64,000 bases of DNA, from the NCBI GenBank assembly GCA_965261715.1, contig OZ253471.1, positions 558,001-622,000 on the forward strand. Reading direction: 5' to 3'. The position numbers and the translations under genes were made by a program. The notes beneath the pieces are model-generated. The model did no database searches. It was not told the DNA's origin and saw only the letters and a program-made list of their open reading frames with translations. Positions 45,251-52,946 of the stretch are shown here, in pieces. Each line of letters begins with the position of its first letter. Positions within the stretch are counted from its first letter, which is position 1. Source of the stretch: Bin125 sp965261715. GTDB taxonomy: Bacteria; Chloroflexota; Dehalococcoidia; Bin125.

Positions 45251-45362
45251 GAATCCTCTGAATAACTGCCATCGGTAGCCGCTCGGGGACCCCCCCTTCA
45301 GCCTTCGGCAGCTTCCCCCGCAAGGGGGGAAGCGGGAATCAGAGTTATTCAGAGCATTCCTA
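45248..45362. repeat. MITE-like element, 20-base terminal inverted repeats (family A core)
   Basis: The ends TAGGAATCCTCTGAATAACT and AGTTATTCAGAGCATTCCTA are inverted copies matching at 19 of 20 bases. Between them lies a family A core containing the hairpin CTTCCCCC/GGGGGAAG. The left end includes the TAG stop of the second P450 gene. No transposase is present. The element could also act as a transcription terminator. Confidence 0.75.
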
Positions 45363-45433
45363 GTGGTTCAGTTCCGTCCTTTGCTAGAGAGCGCCGTGCG
45401 GGGTTTGGCTTCACGCACGACCACGGTTCCTGT

Positions 45434-45462
45434 TTGACAGCCTGAGAAGCCATACGTACGAT
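45434..45462 (+). promoter_or_regulatory. Sigma-70 promoter of RNA-NYN module 2
   Basis: TTGACA (45434-45439) and TACGAT (45457-45462) have the same 17-base spacing as module 1, and the GCGCGCTGCGG element again begins after 6 more bases. The identical spacing in otherwise diverged sequence supports a real promoter. Confidence 0.7.
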
Positions 45463-45468
45463 CGTGTT

Positions 45469-45564
45469 GCGCGCTGCGGGTGCGATGGTCGTGACTGTCG
45501 TCAGCCTGCGCAATTGAGTACCCCGTCATCCGGCGTAGCGCACAGGAGGACGGGGATTTTCTTT
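45469..45564 (+). ncRNA. Conserved leader RNA of NYN gene, copy 2
   Basis: It begins GCGCGCTGCGG and ends with a hairpin (45521-45555) with stem CCCCGTC/GACGGGG, inner TCC/GGA and a loop containing TAGCGCA, followed by ATTTTCTTT. Compared with copy 1, stem bases have changed on both sides together. A GGAGGCG ribosome site and the nuclease ATG follow within 15 bases, so termination at this hairpin would control nuclease expression. Confidence 0.6.
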
Positions 45565-45578
45565 ATGCGGAGGCGACA

Positions 45579-46130
45579 TGATTCAGCGCGTGTCGCTGTT
45601 CGTCGACCTACAGACTTTCTATCACGGTGCGCGTCGGGCGTTCCATCGAGACATTGTGTGCCAAATCGACTCCAGCCCCTCTTGCCGATGAGCGGTTGCT
45701 GAGTGAGGTACGCGTGTATCGCGGAACGCCTCGATTGGGTGCTCCTGGATACGACGCGGTTCAACGCCAGCATGCGAGTTGGACGAACGACGGAGTGACT
45801 GTCGTCACTCGTCCACTTCGCCATAGAAACTATCGGTGGGTCGAAAAAGGAATCGATGTTGAGCTTGCACTCGACATCGTCCTTGGTGGAGTTGAAGGCC
45901 GATTCGATGTTGGAATTATATGTTCGGCCGACACCGACATGCTTCCGGCAATAGAGAAGATTCAGCGGCGAACCGACCTGATTTCGGCCCGCGTCGAAGC
46001 AGCCAATTGGTGGAATCCGCCTGAGCTTCAATTCCAGCTTGGCAGCGAAGCAGGAATCTGGACGCATCGGCTTGACTCGCAGGACTACGAAAAGGTGCGA
46101 GATCCTCGCAACTACACTCGCCGGCGATAG
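45579..46130 (+). pseudogene. NYN-domain putative ribonuclease, copy 2, frameshifted
   Basis: The ATG at 45579 gives MIQRVSLFVDLQTFYHGARR, the same start as copy 1, but this frame stops near 45690. The rest of the NYN domain continues in another frame (LLSEVRVYRG, KGIDVELALDI, ICSADTDMLPAIEK, ending VRDPRNYTRRR at 46130). The break lies around 45630-45660, with some sequence missing relative to copy 1. Sequencing error, true decay or programmed frameshifting cannot be told apart here. The acidic residues downstream of the break are intact. Confidence 0.75.
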
Positions 46131-46164
46131 TGCCCAAATGTCTTAGGAACGATTGGGCATGCAG

Positions 46165-46926
46165 CTACAATGTTGCGCCGCCGTCGACGGTGATTGTTTG
46201 GCCTGTGACGAAGACGTTTCGCTCGATGAGCGCGACGATGGCGTCGGCGCAGGTTTCGGGTGTCGCGACGCCTCTGAGTGGCGCGGTCTCTCCGAGTCTT
46301 TTGCGGCCGGCTTCGTAGGTGTCTTCTCCCAGACCTCCTCGTAGCCAGCGACCTTCGATGAAACCGGGCGCGATGGTGTTGATTCGGATTTCGGGGCCCA
46401 GGACTCGGGCCAGGGATTTCGTGATCACGTTGACGCCGGCCTTGCTCGCCGCGTAGGGGATGCTGGAGCCTCCGCCTCCCGCGCCGGCGACACTGCTGAC
46501 GTTGACGACTGCTCCTTCTCCGGCAGCTCGCATATGCGGTGTTGCTGCTCGGGTGCAGTTGAAGACGCCTCGCAGATTGGCCCCGATGATGTCGTCCCAG
46601 ACTTCGTCGGTGACGGCTTCGAGATCGTTGTGGGCGATGAAATGGGTCATGCCGGCGTTGTTGACCAGGATTTCGAGGTGCCCGAACTCGTCAACCGCGG
46701 ACTGGATTAGCCGGCGACAGTCTGCGTCGGAGCGGACATCTGCCTGGACGGCGATCGCAGCGCCGCCGTTGGCCTGGATCTCATCGACGACAGCTTGCGC
46801 CGCGTCGGCGCCGTGCATGTAGTTGACGACGACCGACGCTCCCAGCGAGGCGAGCAGTTTGGCGGTTGCGGCTCCCACGCCCGATGATGATCCGGTGACG
46901 ACTCCGACTTTGCGATTGATGTCCAT
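46165..46926 (-). CDS. SDR-family oxidoreductase (FabG-like)
   Basis: The NAD(P) motif TGSSSGVG, the ILVNNAG strand, and the catalytic Ser (NVSSVAG), Tyr and Lys (YAASKAG) are present, and it closes with the VTGQTITVDGGATL ending typical of 3-oxoacyl-ACP reductase-like SDRs. ATG 46926 with GAAGGG is preferred over TTG 46932. It lies downstream of the amidohydrolase on the same strand. The substrate cannot be deduced. Confidence 0.88.
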   Translation of the reverse strand: MDINRKVGVVTGSSSGVGAATAKLLASLGASVVVNYMHGADAAQAVVDEIQANGGAAIAVQADVRSDADCRRLIQSAVDEFGHLEILVNNAGMTHFIAHNDLEAVTDEVWDDIIGANLRGVFNCTRAATPHMRAAGEGAVVNVSSVAGAGGGGSSIPYAASKAGVNVITKSLARVLGPEIRINTIAPGFIEGRWLRGGLGEDTYEAGRKRLGETAPLRGVATPETCADAIVALIERNVFVTGQTITVDGGATL

Positions 46927-46951
46927 GACCAACCCTTCAATTGCACATGCA

Positions 46952-46979
46952 AGAGGCCGCTCCCGAAGAAGCGGCCTCT
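46952..46979 (-). terminator. Putative terminator hairpin
   Basis: The inverted repeat AGAGGCCGC/GCGGCCTCT with a 10-base loop lies between the amidohydrolase and the SDR. It has no good T tract, so it may be a partial terminator or an mRNA-stability hairpin. A family A fragment (46985-47036, with GTCACTTCGTGAC) lies next to it. Confidence 0.45.
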
Positions 46980-47044
46980 CGTGATTTGCGGGCCCCCTCC
47001 GTCACTTCGTGACACCTCCCCCAGAGGGGGAGGTTTGAGATGGT

Positions 47045-48244
47045 CTAGTCGCCGCCGCCGGCTGCTGCGGCTGCTGCGAGACCCTGGGGCATGACTTCGG
47101 GGATGTCGATGTTGTAGAGCTTGGCCGAGTTCCCCCAGAGAATCTTGCGGCGAACCTCTTCCGACTGCCCTTCGAGGCCGTCTTCGATCGTCTCCTGCAC
47201 GTTGCCGTAGAGGCAGGTCGGGTGCGGGAAGTCGGTCTCGAAGAGGATGTTGTCTTCGCCGATGTCTTCGATCAGCTTGCGCGGGGCAATCTTCTCGAAC
47301 CAGTAGCAGGCGGAGACCTGTCGGCGGAAGTAGTCCGACGGCATCATTTCGAACTCGGGGCGGGCCTTGCGCACGTCGGCGGCGAGGAAGTGGTAGTCGC
47401 AGCTTTCGAGGACGAACGGCACCCAGCCGATGCCGGACTCGACCGAGATGAACCTCAGCTCGGGGAATCGCGGCAGCACACCGGAGAGCAGCAGGTCGGT
47501 CAACTGCAGGCCGTTGGCCATGAAGAGGACGGTCGAGGTGCGGGCGTAGGTGACCTCCGGGCCGTCAACAGCGAGCCGGTCGGGCGTGAAGCCGTCGGTG
47601 AAGTCGCCGGAGCCGATGTGGAACGAGATTGGCAGGCCGGTGTCGGTCGCGATGTTCCACAGCGGATCCCAATGGTGGTCGCCGAGGAAGGGCTGGCCGT
47701 GCGACTGCGGGTCGCCGGTGAAGAGGATGCCGCGCATGCCCTTCTGGGCGACGCGCTCAATCTCCTTGACCGACTCCTCAATGTCCCAGAAGGGGATCGA
47801 GGCGTTGGCGACGAAGCGCTCTGGCGCGACGGAGATCCAGTCGATCTGGAAGTCATTCCAGGCGCGGACGCACTCAAACATCAGCTCGGGGTCCTTGAGC
47901 GAGAGGAATCGCTGCGAGGCAAAGCCGGCAACGTTCGGGTAGAGGACCTGCGCATAGACGCCGGTCTCGTCCATCAGCTTGATTCGCTCGTGGATGTCGA
48001 ACGAGGCGGGGTGAGCTTCTTCGTAGGTCGGCGGCGAGCTGGGGAACTTGCCTTTCCAACCCGCGAAGACGCCGGAGGGCGCGGCCGCCACCTTCTCATC
48101 AGCGACGAACCAGGAGTTGATCCCCTTGTCGTCCTGCTTGACGTGCAACACCCGGTCGCCCCACTTGGAGGAGACTCGGGACGTCCAAAGGTCGGCAGGT
48201 TCGGTGATATGGGTGTCGGCGTCGATAAATGTCTGGAACGCCAT
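47045..48244 (-). CDS. Amidohydrolase-2-family metalloenzyme
   Basis: The product of 399 residues opens with FIDADTHITEP, the metal-binding DxH-like motif of the ACMSD-type amidohydrolase 2 family. It shows LMDETGVYAQVLYPNVAGF and ends with FETDFPHPTCLYGN, carrying a conserved Asp-His pair. The family includes decarboxylases and hydrolases of ring-cleavage products. AAGGAG precedes ATG 48244. No aromatic-degradation cluster adjoins it. Confidence 0.88.
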   Translation of the reverse strand: MAFQTFIDADTHITEPADLWTSRVSSKWGDRVLHVKQDDKGINSWFVADEKVAAAPSGVFAGWKGKFPSSPPTYEEAHPASFDIHERIKLMDETGVYAQVLYPNVAGFASQRFLSLKDPELMFECVRAWNDFQIDWISVAPERFVANASIPFWDIEESVKEIERVAQKGMRGILFTGDPQSHGQPFLGDHHWDPLWNIATDTGLPISFHIGSGDFTDGFTPDRLAVDGPEVTYARTSTVLFMANGLQLTDLLLSGVLPRFPELRFISVESGIGWVPFVLESCDYHFLAADVRKARPEFEMMPSDYFRRQVSACYWFEKIAPRKLIEDIGEDNILFETDFPHPTCLYGNVQETIEDGLEGQSEEVRRKILWGNSAKLYNIDIPEVMPQGLAAAAAAGGGD

Positions 48245-48304
48245 GCGAACTCCTTCGGATCAAGGCGCGAATCTGGATTGTGAACAGTGTAACGACAGAG
48301 ACAG

Positions 48305-48720
48305 TTCCTCGCTCCCCCTGCATGGAGACCTTTGCGTAACTCCTCTTCTCCGCTCTCGCGGAGACTTGCGCGTAAATCCCCTTCTCCCCCCTTGCGAAGA
48401 CCTTTGAAAACTCCCCTTTGCCCCCCTTGCGGGGGAGATGCCGTAGGCAGAGGGGGGGCTCCCCATCCCCTGGCCTATCTAGTCGCTGTGCGCGGACCCC
48501 CCCTCTGTCACTCCGTGACATCTCCCCCCGCAAGGGGGGGAGAGGGGATTCGGGAGTTTTGCAAAGGTCTCCTTGCAGGGGAGATGCCGTAGGCAGAGGG
48601 GGGGCTCCCCATCCCCTGGCCTATCTAGTCGCTGTGCGCGGACCCCCCCTCTGTCACTCCGTGACATCTCCCCCCGCAAGGGGGGGAGAGGGGATTCGGG
48701 AGTCTTGCAAGGGTCTCCCT
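48305..48720. repeat. Family A repeat block with 146-base tandem duplication
   Basis: The gene-free stretch between the amidohydrolase and rseP is filled by family A arms (for example CCCCCCTTGCGGGGGAGATG) and two nearly identical copies of a 146-base unit, the second offset by 146 bases (GAGATGCC at 48435 and 48581). Degenerate arms with TTGCG and GACC motifs precede them. The right end abuts the rseP stop codon. Confidence 0.82.
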
Positions 48721-50428
48721 ATGGAATCACCGGTTCGCCCGAGACGGCCTTGATGATGTCGAAATAGCTGATTACGACGATGAAGATCAGCAGCGCCGCG
48801 AAGCCCGCCATGTGGACCAGGCCCTCGCGCTCGGGGCTGATGCGCTTGCCGCGCCGGGCGATCTCGATGAGCACGAACATGATCCGGCCGCCGTCGAGCA
48901 TCGGTAGCGGCAGGATGTTGATGATTGCGAGGTTGAGCGAGATCAGGGCGGCCAACTCGATCAGGCGCGACCATCCAGCACGGTCGACGACCTCGCCGGT
49001 GACTCGGGCAATGCCGACCGGACCGGAGAGTTCGATCGGTTCACCACCGGCGATCCAGGAGCGGATGCGGTTGCGCACGAGGACGAACGTGTCGCGCGTT
49101 TGCGTCCATCCGGCGCTGACCGATTCTCCGAACGATGGACTGTCGCGGGCGGTGAGTCGCGAGGCGTTGGCGATGCTGATGCCGGTCGCTCCCTGGGGGA
49201 CAGAGACTTTGAGACCCGGAGGCGGGAAGACCGGGTCGATGTCGAGCGCCGCATAGACGGCAGCCATGCGGACCGACTCTTCGATCGCGATGCTCAGCAT
49301 CGTGTCGCCTTCCTCGGTGACGTACGTGACTCCACCGGGAAGGGCGAGCTCGATGCCCGCCCTGAGTTCCTCGGTCTCGATGCCCCAGGCGGCAATCACC
49401 GAGGAAGGTGGAACACCGAGGTTGTCGGAAATGTCGTGGACGGAGTCTCCCGGTTGGACGACATGAGTAAGCGGCTCGGGAGCGAGACGGGCGTGGACCG
49501 TGACGTCGAAGCGTTCTGACTCTCTCGACGCGCGGCTCGCCGTTAATGACGCGGCGGGTGGCCGTTCGATCGAGACCACCAGTTCTTCGCCCAGGTTCAA
49601 CTGAATGGCTCGCGAGAGATCGCCGGCGTTCTGAATTGGATCGCCGTTGATCGCCACAATGCGGTCGCCGGCGCGAATGCCGGCCTGATGCGCCGGCGCT
49701 TGCTCGATGGTGCTGGTCACCAGCGCTGGACCGACCGAGACGTTGTCGGGAATCAGTGCGCCGACCGTGAACAGGATGATCGGCAAGACGGCATTGACGC
49801 CCGCGCCGGCGGCGAGGATGCCGATCCGCGTAAGACGCGACTTCGCTCCGAGCGATCGTGGATCGATGCCAACGGTCAGTCCAAGGATTGAGGCTTCCCC
49901 ATTGTCCTCAAGCAGAGACTTCCGATGCTCAGCCGTGGTTTTGTAGTTTTGTCGCGGCGGCGCATTCGTTTCATCGTCGCGCGGAGCCATGCTGAAGGTC
50001 CACGAGGTTTTGCGTCCGTCAGCCTCGTTGTGGTCGTACGAGATCTCCAGCTTGGGCTCACCGAAATTGCGGAGCACCTGTTCCAGGAACTGATCGGGGC
50101 TGACCACACGCTTGCCATTGATCTTGTGGATGCGGTCACCCGGGGCGAAGTGCTCGATCAGTCGGCTCTCGGGATCGACCTTGGTGATCAGCAGGCCTGA
50201 TGCTTCCTCGCCGGTCAGCCGGACGAATCCGCCGATCGGCAACCAGTTCAAGGAGTAGACCGTCTCGCCAAATTGCCATCCCTTGCCAATCCGAGGCGGC
50301 AATCCGACACCAAACTCCTCGACGCGAACGCCGGCCAGTTTGGCGGCGACGAAGTGACCAAGCTCATGCAGGACCACGAGTCCAAGCAGTACGCCAATGA
50401 ACGGGAGGACCGTGTTGATCAGGACCAT
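48719..50428 (-). CDS. rseP: RseP-type site-2 protease with PDZ and LysM-like inserts
   Basis: Site-2 proteases cut membrane-spanning regulators. HELGH (21-25) is the zinc site and PMLDGGR (509-515) the second conserved motif. Between the catalytic helices are two PDZ domains (about 78-165 and 235-290) and, unusually, two LysM-like repeats (about 321-364, THVVQPGDSVHDISDNLGV; about 366-412, VTYVTEEGDTMLSIAIE). Total length is 569 residues against roughly 450 for typical RseP. It is the last gene of the rpsB-to-dxr cluster, the normal neighbourhood. Confidence 0.88.
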   Translation of the reverse strand: MVLINTVLPFIGVLLGLVVLHELGHFVAAKLAGVRVEEFGVGLPPRIGKGWQFGETVYSLNWLPIGGFVRLTGEEASGLLITKVDPESRLIEHFAPGDRIHKINGKRVVSPDQFLEQVLRNFGEPKLEISYDHNEADGRKTSWTFSMAPRDDETNAPPRQNYKTTAEHRKSLLEDNGEASILGLTVGIDPRSLGAKSRLTRIGILAAGAGVNAVLPIILFTVGALIPDNVSVGPALVTSTIEQAPAHQAGIRAGDRIVAINGDPIQNAGDLSRAIQLNLGEELVVSIERPPAASLTASRASRESERFDVTVHARLAPEPLTHVVQPGDSVHDISDNLGVPPSSVIAAWGIETEELRAGIELALPGGVTYVTEEGDTMLSIAIEESVRMAAVYAALDIDPVFPPPGLKVSVPQGATGISIANASRLTARDSPSFGESVSAGWTQTRDTFVLVRNRIRSWIAGGEPIELSGPVGIARVTGEVVDRAGWSRLIELAALISLNLAIINILPLPMLDGGRIMFVLIEIARRGKRISPEREGLVHMAGFAALLIFIVVISYFDIIKAVSGEPVIP

Positions 50429-50598
50429 ACGCTCAGCGTACTAGTGGATGTCGTAGAGCGATTGCTAGGGAAATCGAGGCTTGTATCGGAGTGAGAACGG
50501 GGACGGAGTATTTCGCCTATATCCTGTCGAGGCCTGACGGCGAACCTGTAGGGGCGTCCGTTGTGAAGGTGTCTCAGATGTCTCGCAACCCTCCGATT

Positions 50599-50750
50599 CC
50601 GTCATTCCCGCGCTCCGTCGCGGGAATCTCGCCGAGTGCTGCACCGGCGCACGAACCTCGGGAACCTCGCTCGCTTCCATCGCTCTGTCGGTTCCTGACT
50701 TTCGCGCCGAGCGCAGCGAGATACCCGCGGCGGAGCGCGGGTATGACGGA
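50599..50750. repeat. Family B double-hairpin repeat
   Basis: The left arm CCGTCATTCCCGCGCTCCG and the right arm GGAGCGCGGGTATGACGGA enclose a variable middle. It fills most of the 364-base gap between rseP and dxr; apart from weak rseP-proximal sequence I see nothing else there. It lies between two genes of one conserved cluster, so it was inserted after the cluster formed. Confidence 0.78.
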
Positions 50751-50792
50751 GGTAGAGACTCTGCGACTGGAGTGAGCAGCCAGCCAGCACGG

Positions 50793-51965
50793 TCAAACGG
50801 CGGCGGCGATTCTTCCTGTGGTGAACCCGCGAGCCCAGGCGTCGGCGGCGTCGATGGCTTCGATGTTGGGATTCTTTGTGCTGCGGTGTGCGTCCATGGT
50901 CTGGTTCACGTAGTCGGCGATTTCTGTGAACCCGATCCGACGCTCAAGGAAGGCCTCGACCGCGATCTCGTCGGCTGCCGCCATCGCGGCTGGGTAGGTT
51001 CCGCCGGCTCGGCCAGCCTGTTGCGCAAGCTTGAGGCACGGGTAGCGGTCAAGGTCCGGCCGCGAGAAGTTGAGCGTGCCCACAGAGGCGAGGTCAAGCG
51101 GCTCAACTGTTGGCTCCAGCCGTTGCGGATATGAGAGCGCGAGCTGGATCGGGAGCTTCATGTCAGGATAGCCAAGCTGCGCCTTGACCGAGCCGTCTCC
51201 GAATTCCACAAGCGAGTGAACGATTGATTCGGCGTGCTGCACGATCTCCACGCGCTCGTAAGGGACGTCAAAGAGCCACTTGGCCTCGATCGTCTCCATG
51301 CCTTTGTTCATTAGCGTGGCGCTGTCGATCGTGATCTTGTCGCCCATGTTCCAGGTGGGATGGTTGAGCGCCTGCTCGGGCGTGACATCGGCAAGTTGGT
51401 CGGCAGGCAGGTGACGCAGCGCGCCGCCGGACGCCGTCAGCAGGATGCGGCGGATCTCATGGCCGTCCTCGCCCCACAGGCACTGCCAGATGGCCGAGTG
51501 CTCGGAGTCGACCGGTCGCAGTTGGCCGCCGCCGCGATCAACAGCGTCGCGGACGAGCTGCCCGGCCATCACGACGACTTCCTTATTGGCCAGCGCGACC
51601 GCGCCGCCTCGTTCCAGTGACATCAGCGTTGGTTCCAGGCCTGCGCGTCCAGCAGTACCGACGACCAGGACATCTCCGTCTGGATCTTCTGCCATGGCGT
51701 CCATCGGCGTGACGGTCGTCCCGCTGTCGGTGGCGATCTGTGACAGTCGCTGTTCGTCCTCACTGGCCGCCCAGAGATATGTCGGGTGAAACTCGTGCGC
51801 CTGCGCTTCGAGCGCATCGAGGTTGCGTCCGGCGGCGAGTCCGAGGACGTTGAAGCGTCCAGGCATGGCGCGCACGACGTCCAGCGTCTGCCGGCCGATG
51901 CTGCCGGTCGAGCCAAGCAGTACGAGATTGATCGGAGCGTCGGTCACGATAGTTACGCCGTCCAT
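50793..51965 (-). CDS. dxr: 1-deoxy-D-xylulose-5-phosphate reductoisomerase
   Basis: This second enzyme of the non-mevalonate isoprenoid pathway makes 2-C-methyl-D-erythritol 4-phosphate. LGSTGSIGRQTLDVV is the NADPH site, and the metal-binding VDSEHSA and the GxxHPTWNMGDKITIDSAT and NKGMETIEAKWLF blocks are diagnostic. ATG 51965 overlaps the cdsA stop by 13 bases; a GTG at 51947 is an alternative. Coupling with cdsA and uppS links isoprenoid and membrane-lipid synthesis. Confidence 0.94.
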   Translation of the reverse strand: MDGVTIVTDAPINLVLLGSTGSIGRQTLDVVRAMPGRFNVLGLAAGRNLDALEAQAHEFHPTYLWAASEDEQRLSQIATDSGTTVTPMDAMAEDPDGDVLVVGTAGRAGLEPTLMSLERGGAVALANKEVVVMAGQLVRDAVDRGGGQLRPVDSEHSAIWQCLWGEDGHEIRRILLTASGGALRHLPADQLADVTPEQALNHPTWNMGDKITIDSATLMNKGMETIEAKWLFDVPYERVEIVQHAESIVHSLVEFGDGSVKAQLGYPDMKLPIQLALSYPQRLEPTVEPLDLASVGTLNFSRPDLDRYPCLKLAQQAGRAGGTYPAAMAAADEIAVEAFLERRIGFTEIADYVNQTMDAHRSTKNPNIEAIDAADAWARGFTTGRIAAAV

Positions 51966-52798
51966 TGCAAGAAGAAGAATACGACGGGCAGTCCGAAGAG
52001 GAGCGAGTCGAGCCGGTCGAGCACGCCGCCATGTCCGGGAATGAGATTGGAGGAGTCCTTGACGTCCATCGCTCGCTTGAACAGCGATTCCGCCAGGTCG
52101 CCAATCTGTGAAGCGATCGGCAGCACAATGGCGAGCAACACGAGCGGCCAGATTTCAGCATCGAGGTTGAGGATCTGGTCTAACGCGATCGTCGCCCCGA
52201 ACCCGCCCAGCCAACCAAAGATCGCGCCTTCGACGGTCTTGTTTGGAGAGACCGAGGGCGCAAGTTGGTGTCGACCAAGCAGGCGACCGCCGGCATAGGC
52301 AGAAGCGTCGGTGGACATGATGGCCAGCACGGCCAGGAGCATCCAGTCGGTTCCTTGCTCTGAACCGCGAACGGCGATGAACGTCGCGCCGGGGATGGCG
52401 AGGTACGCGGTCGCCGCAAGCATCGCGAGTCCACGATTGAGGATTGGCTGGAGCTGGTCAGGGCGCGGTTGTTCAACCGTGCGGACGGCGGCGGTTGTCG
52501 TGACCGCGGCGATACCGATGATCCCGGCGAGGATCGGCCAGAGCAGTGGGATGTTGGCGTCGGCCGTGGCGACCCCGATGATCGCGCCAGTCGCCGCGAC
52601 GGCAACGAGGAACAGCGCGCTGCGAATCTTGAGTTTTACGATGACCGCGATCTCGCCCAGCGCAACGACCAGACTCAACGCCATCAACGCTGAAAACAGC
52701 GGTCCACCGATCAAGATGGCAGCGATGATAATCGGCATTCCGACCGCCGCGCTGGCCAACCGTAGACCGAGGCTGCTGCCGAACAGGCGGTCACGCAT
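51953..52798 (-). CDS. cdsA: Phosphatidate cytidylyltransferase
   Basis: CdsA makes CDP-diacylglycerol for phospholipid synthesis. The 281-residue product has about eight hydrophobic helices and the C-terminal signature SLFKRAMDVKDSSNLIPGHG followed by GVLDRLDS, with the metal-binding acidic residues intact; SPNKTVEGAIFGW is also conserved. ATG 52798 is preferred; it overlaps the preceding small open frame. The upstream extension to 52849 lacks conserved sequence. Confidence 0.92.
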   Translation of the reverse strand: MRDRLFGSSLGLRLASAAVGMPIIIAAILIGGPLFSALMALSLVVALGEIAVIVKLKIRSALFLVAVAATGAIIGVATADANIPLLWPILAGIIGIAAVTTTAAVRTVEQPRPDQLQPILNRGLAMLAATAYLAIPGATFIAVRGSEQGTDWMLLAVLAIMSTDASAYAGGRLLGRHQLAPSVSPNKTVEGAIFGWLGGFGATIALDQILNLDAEIWPLVLLAIVLPIASQIGDLAESLFKRAMDVKDSSNLIPGHGGVLDRLDSLLFGLPVVFFFLQWTA

Positions 52799-52946
52799 CG
52801 CGGTCGCCTTCGTCGTCAACCTCGTCGTCCGCCGAACGTCGCTGGCCAAGAATGACCCCGATCACCGTAAAGACGAGCGCGTAGCAACCGCCCGGGCCGG
52901 GCGCCATGATTTCTTGTCGTCTTGCGTGAGGTGGGTTAATCGCCAT
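52791..52946 (-). CDS. Possible small membrane protein between uppS and cdsA
   Basis: A frame of 51 codons from ATG 52946 overlaps the uppS stop by 11 bases and the cdsA start by 8 bases, as expected for a coupled gene. The middle holds one hydrophobic segment (CYALVFTVIGVILG) and the end is acidic (DDEVDDEGD). Alternatively translation starts at ATG 52907. It could also be spurious; it rests on spacing and the hydrophobic stretch alone. Confidence 0.42.
   Translation of the reverse strand: MAINPPHARRQEIMAPGPGGCYALVFTVIGVILGQRRSADDEVDDEGDRDA

Noticed and set aside
47222..48283. Plus-strand open frame of 353 codons
   Set aside because: It is the mirror of the amidohydrolase gene and lacks a ribosome site or known domain.
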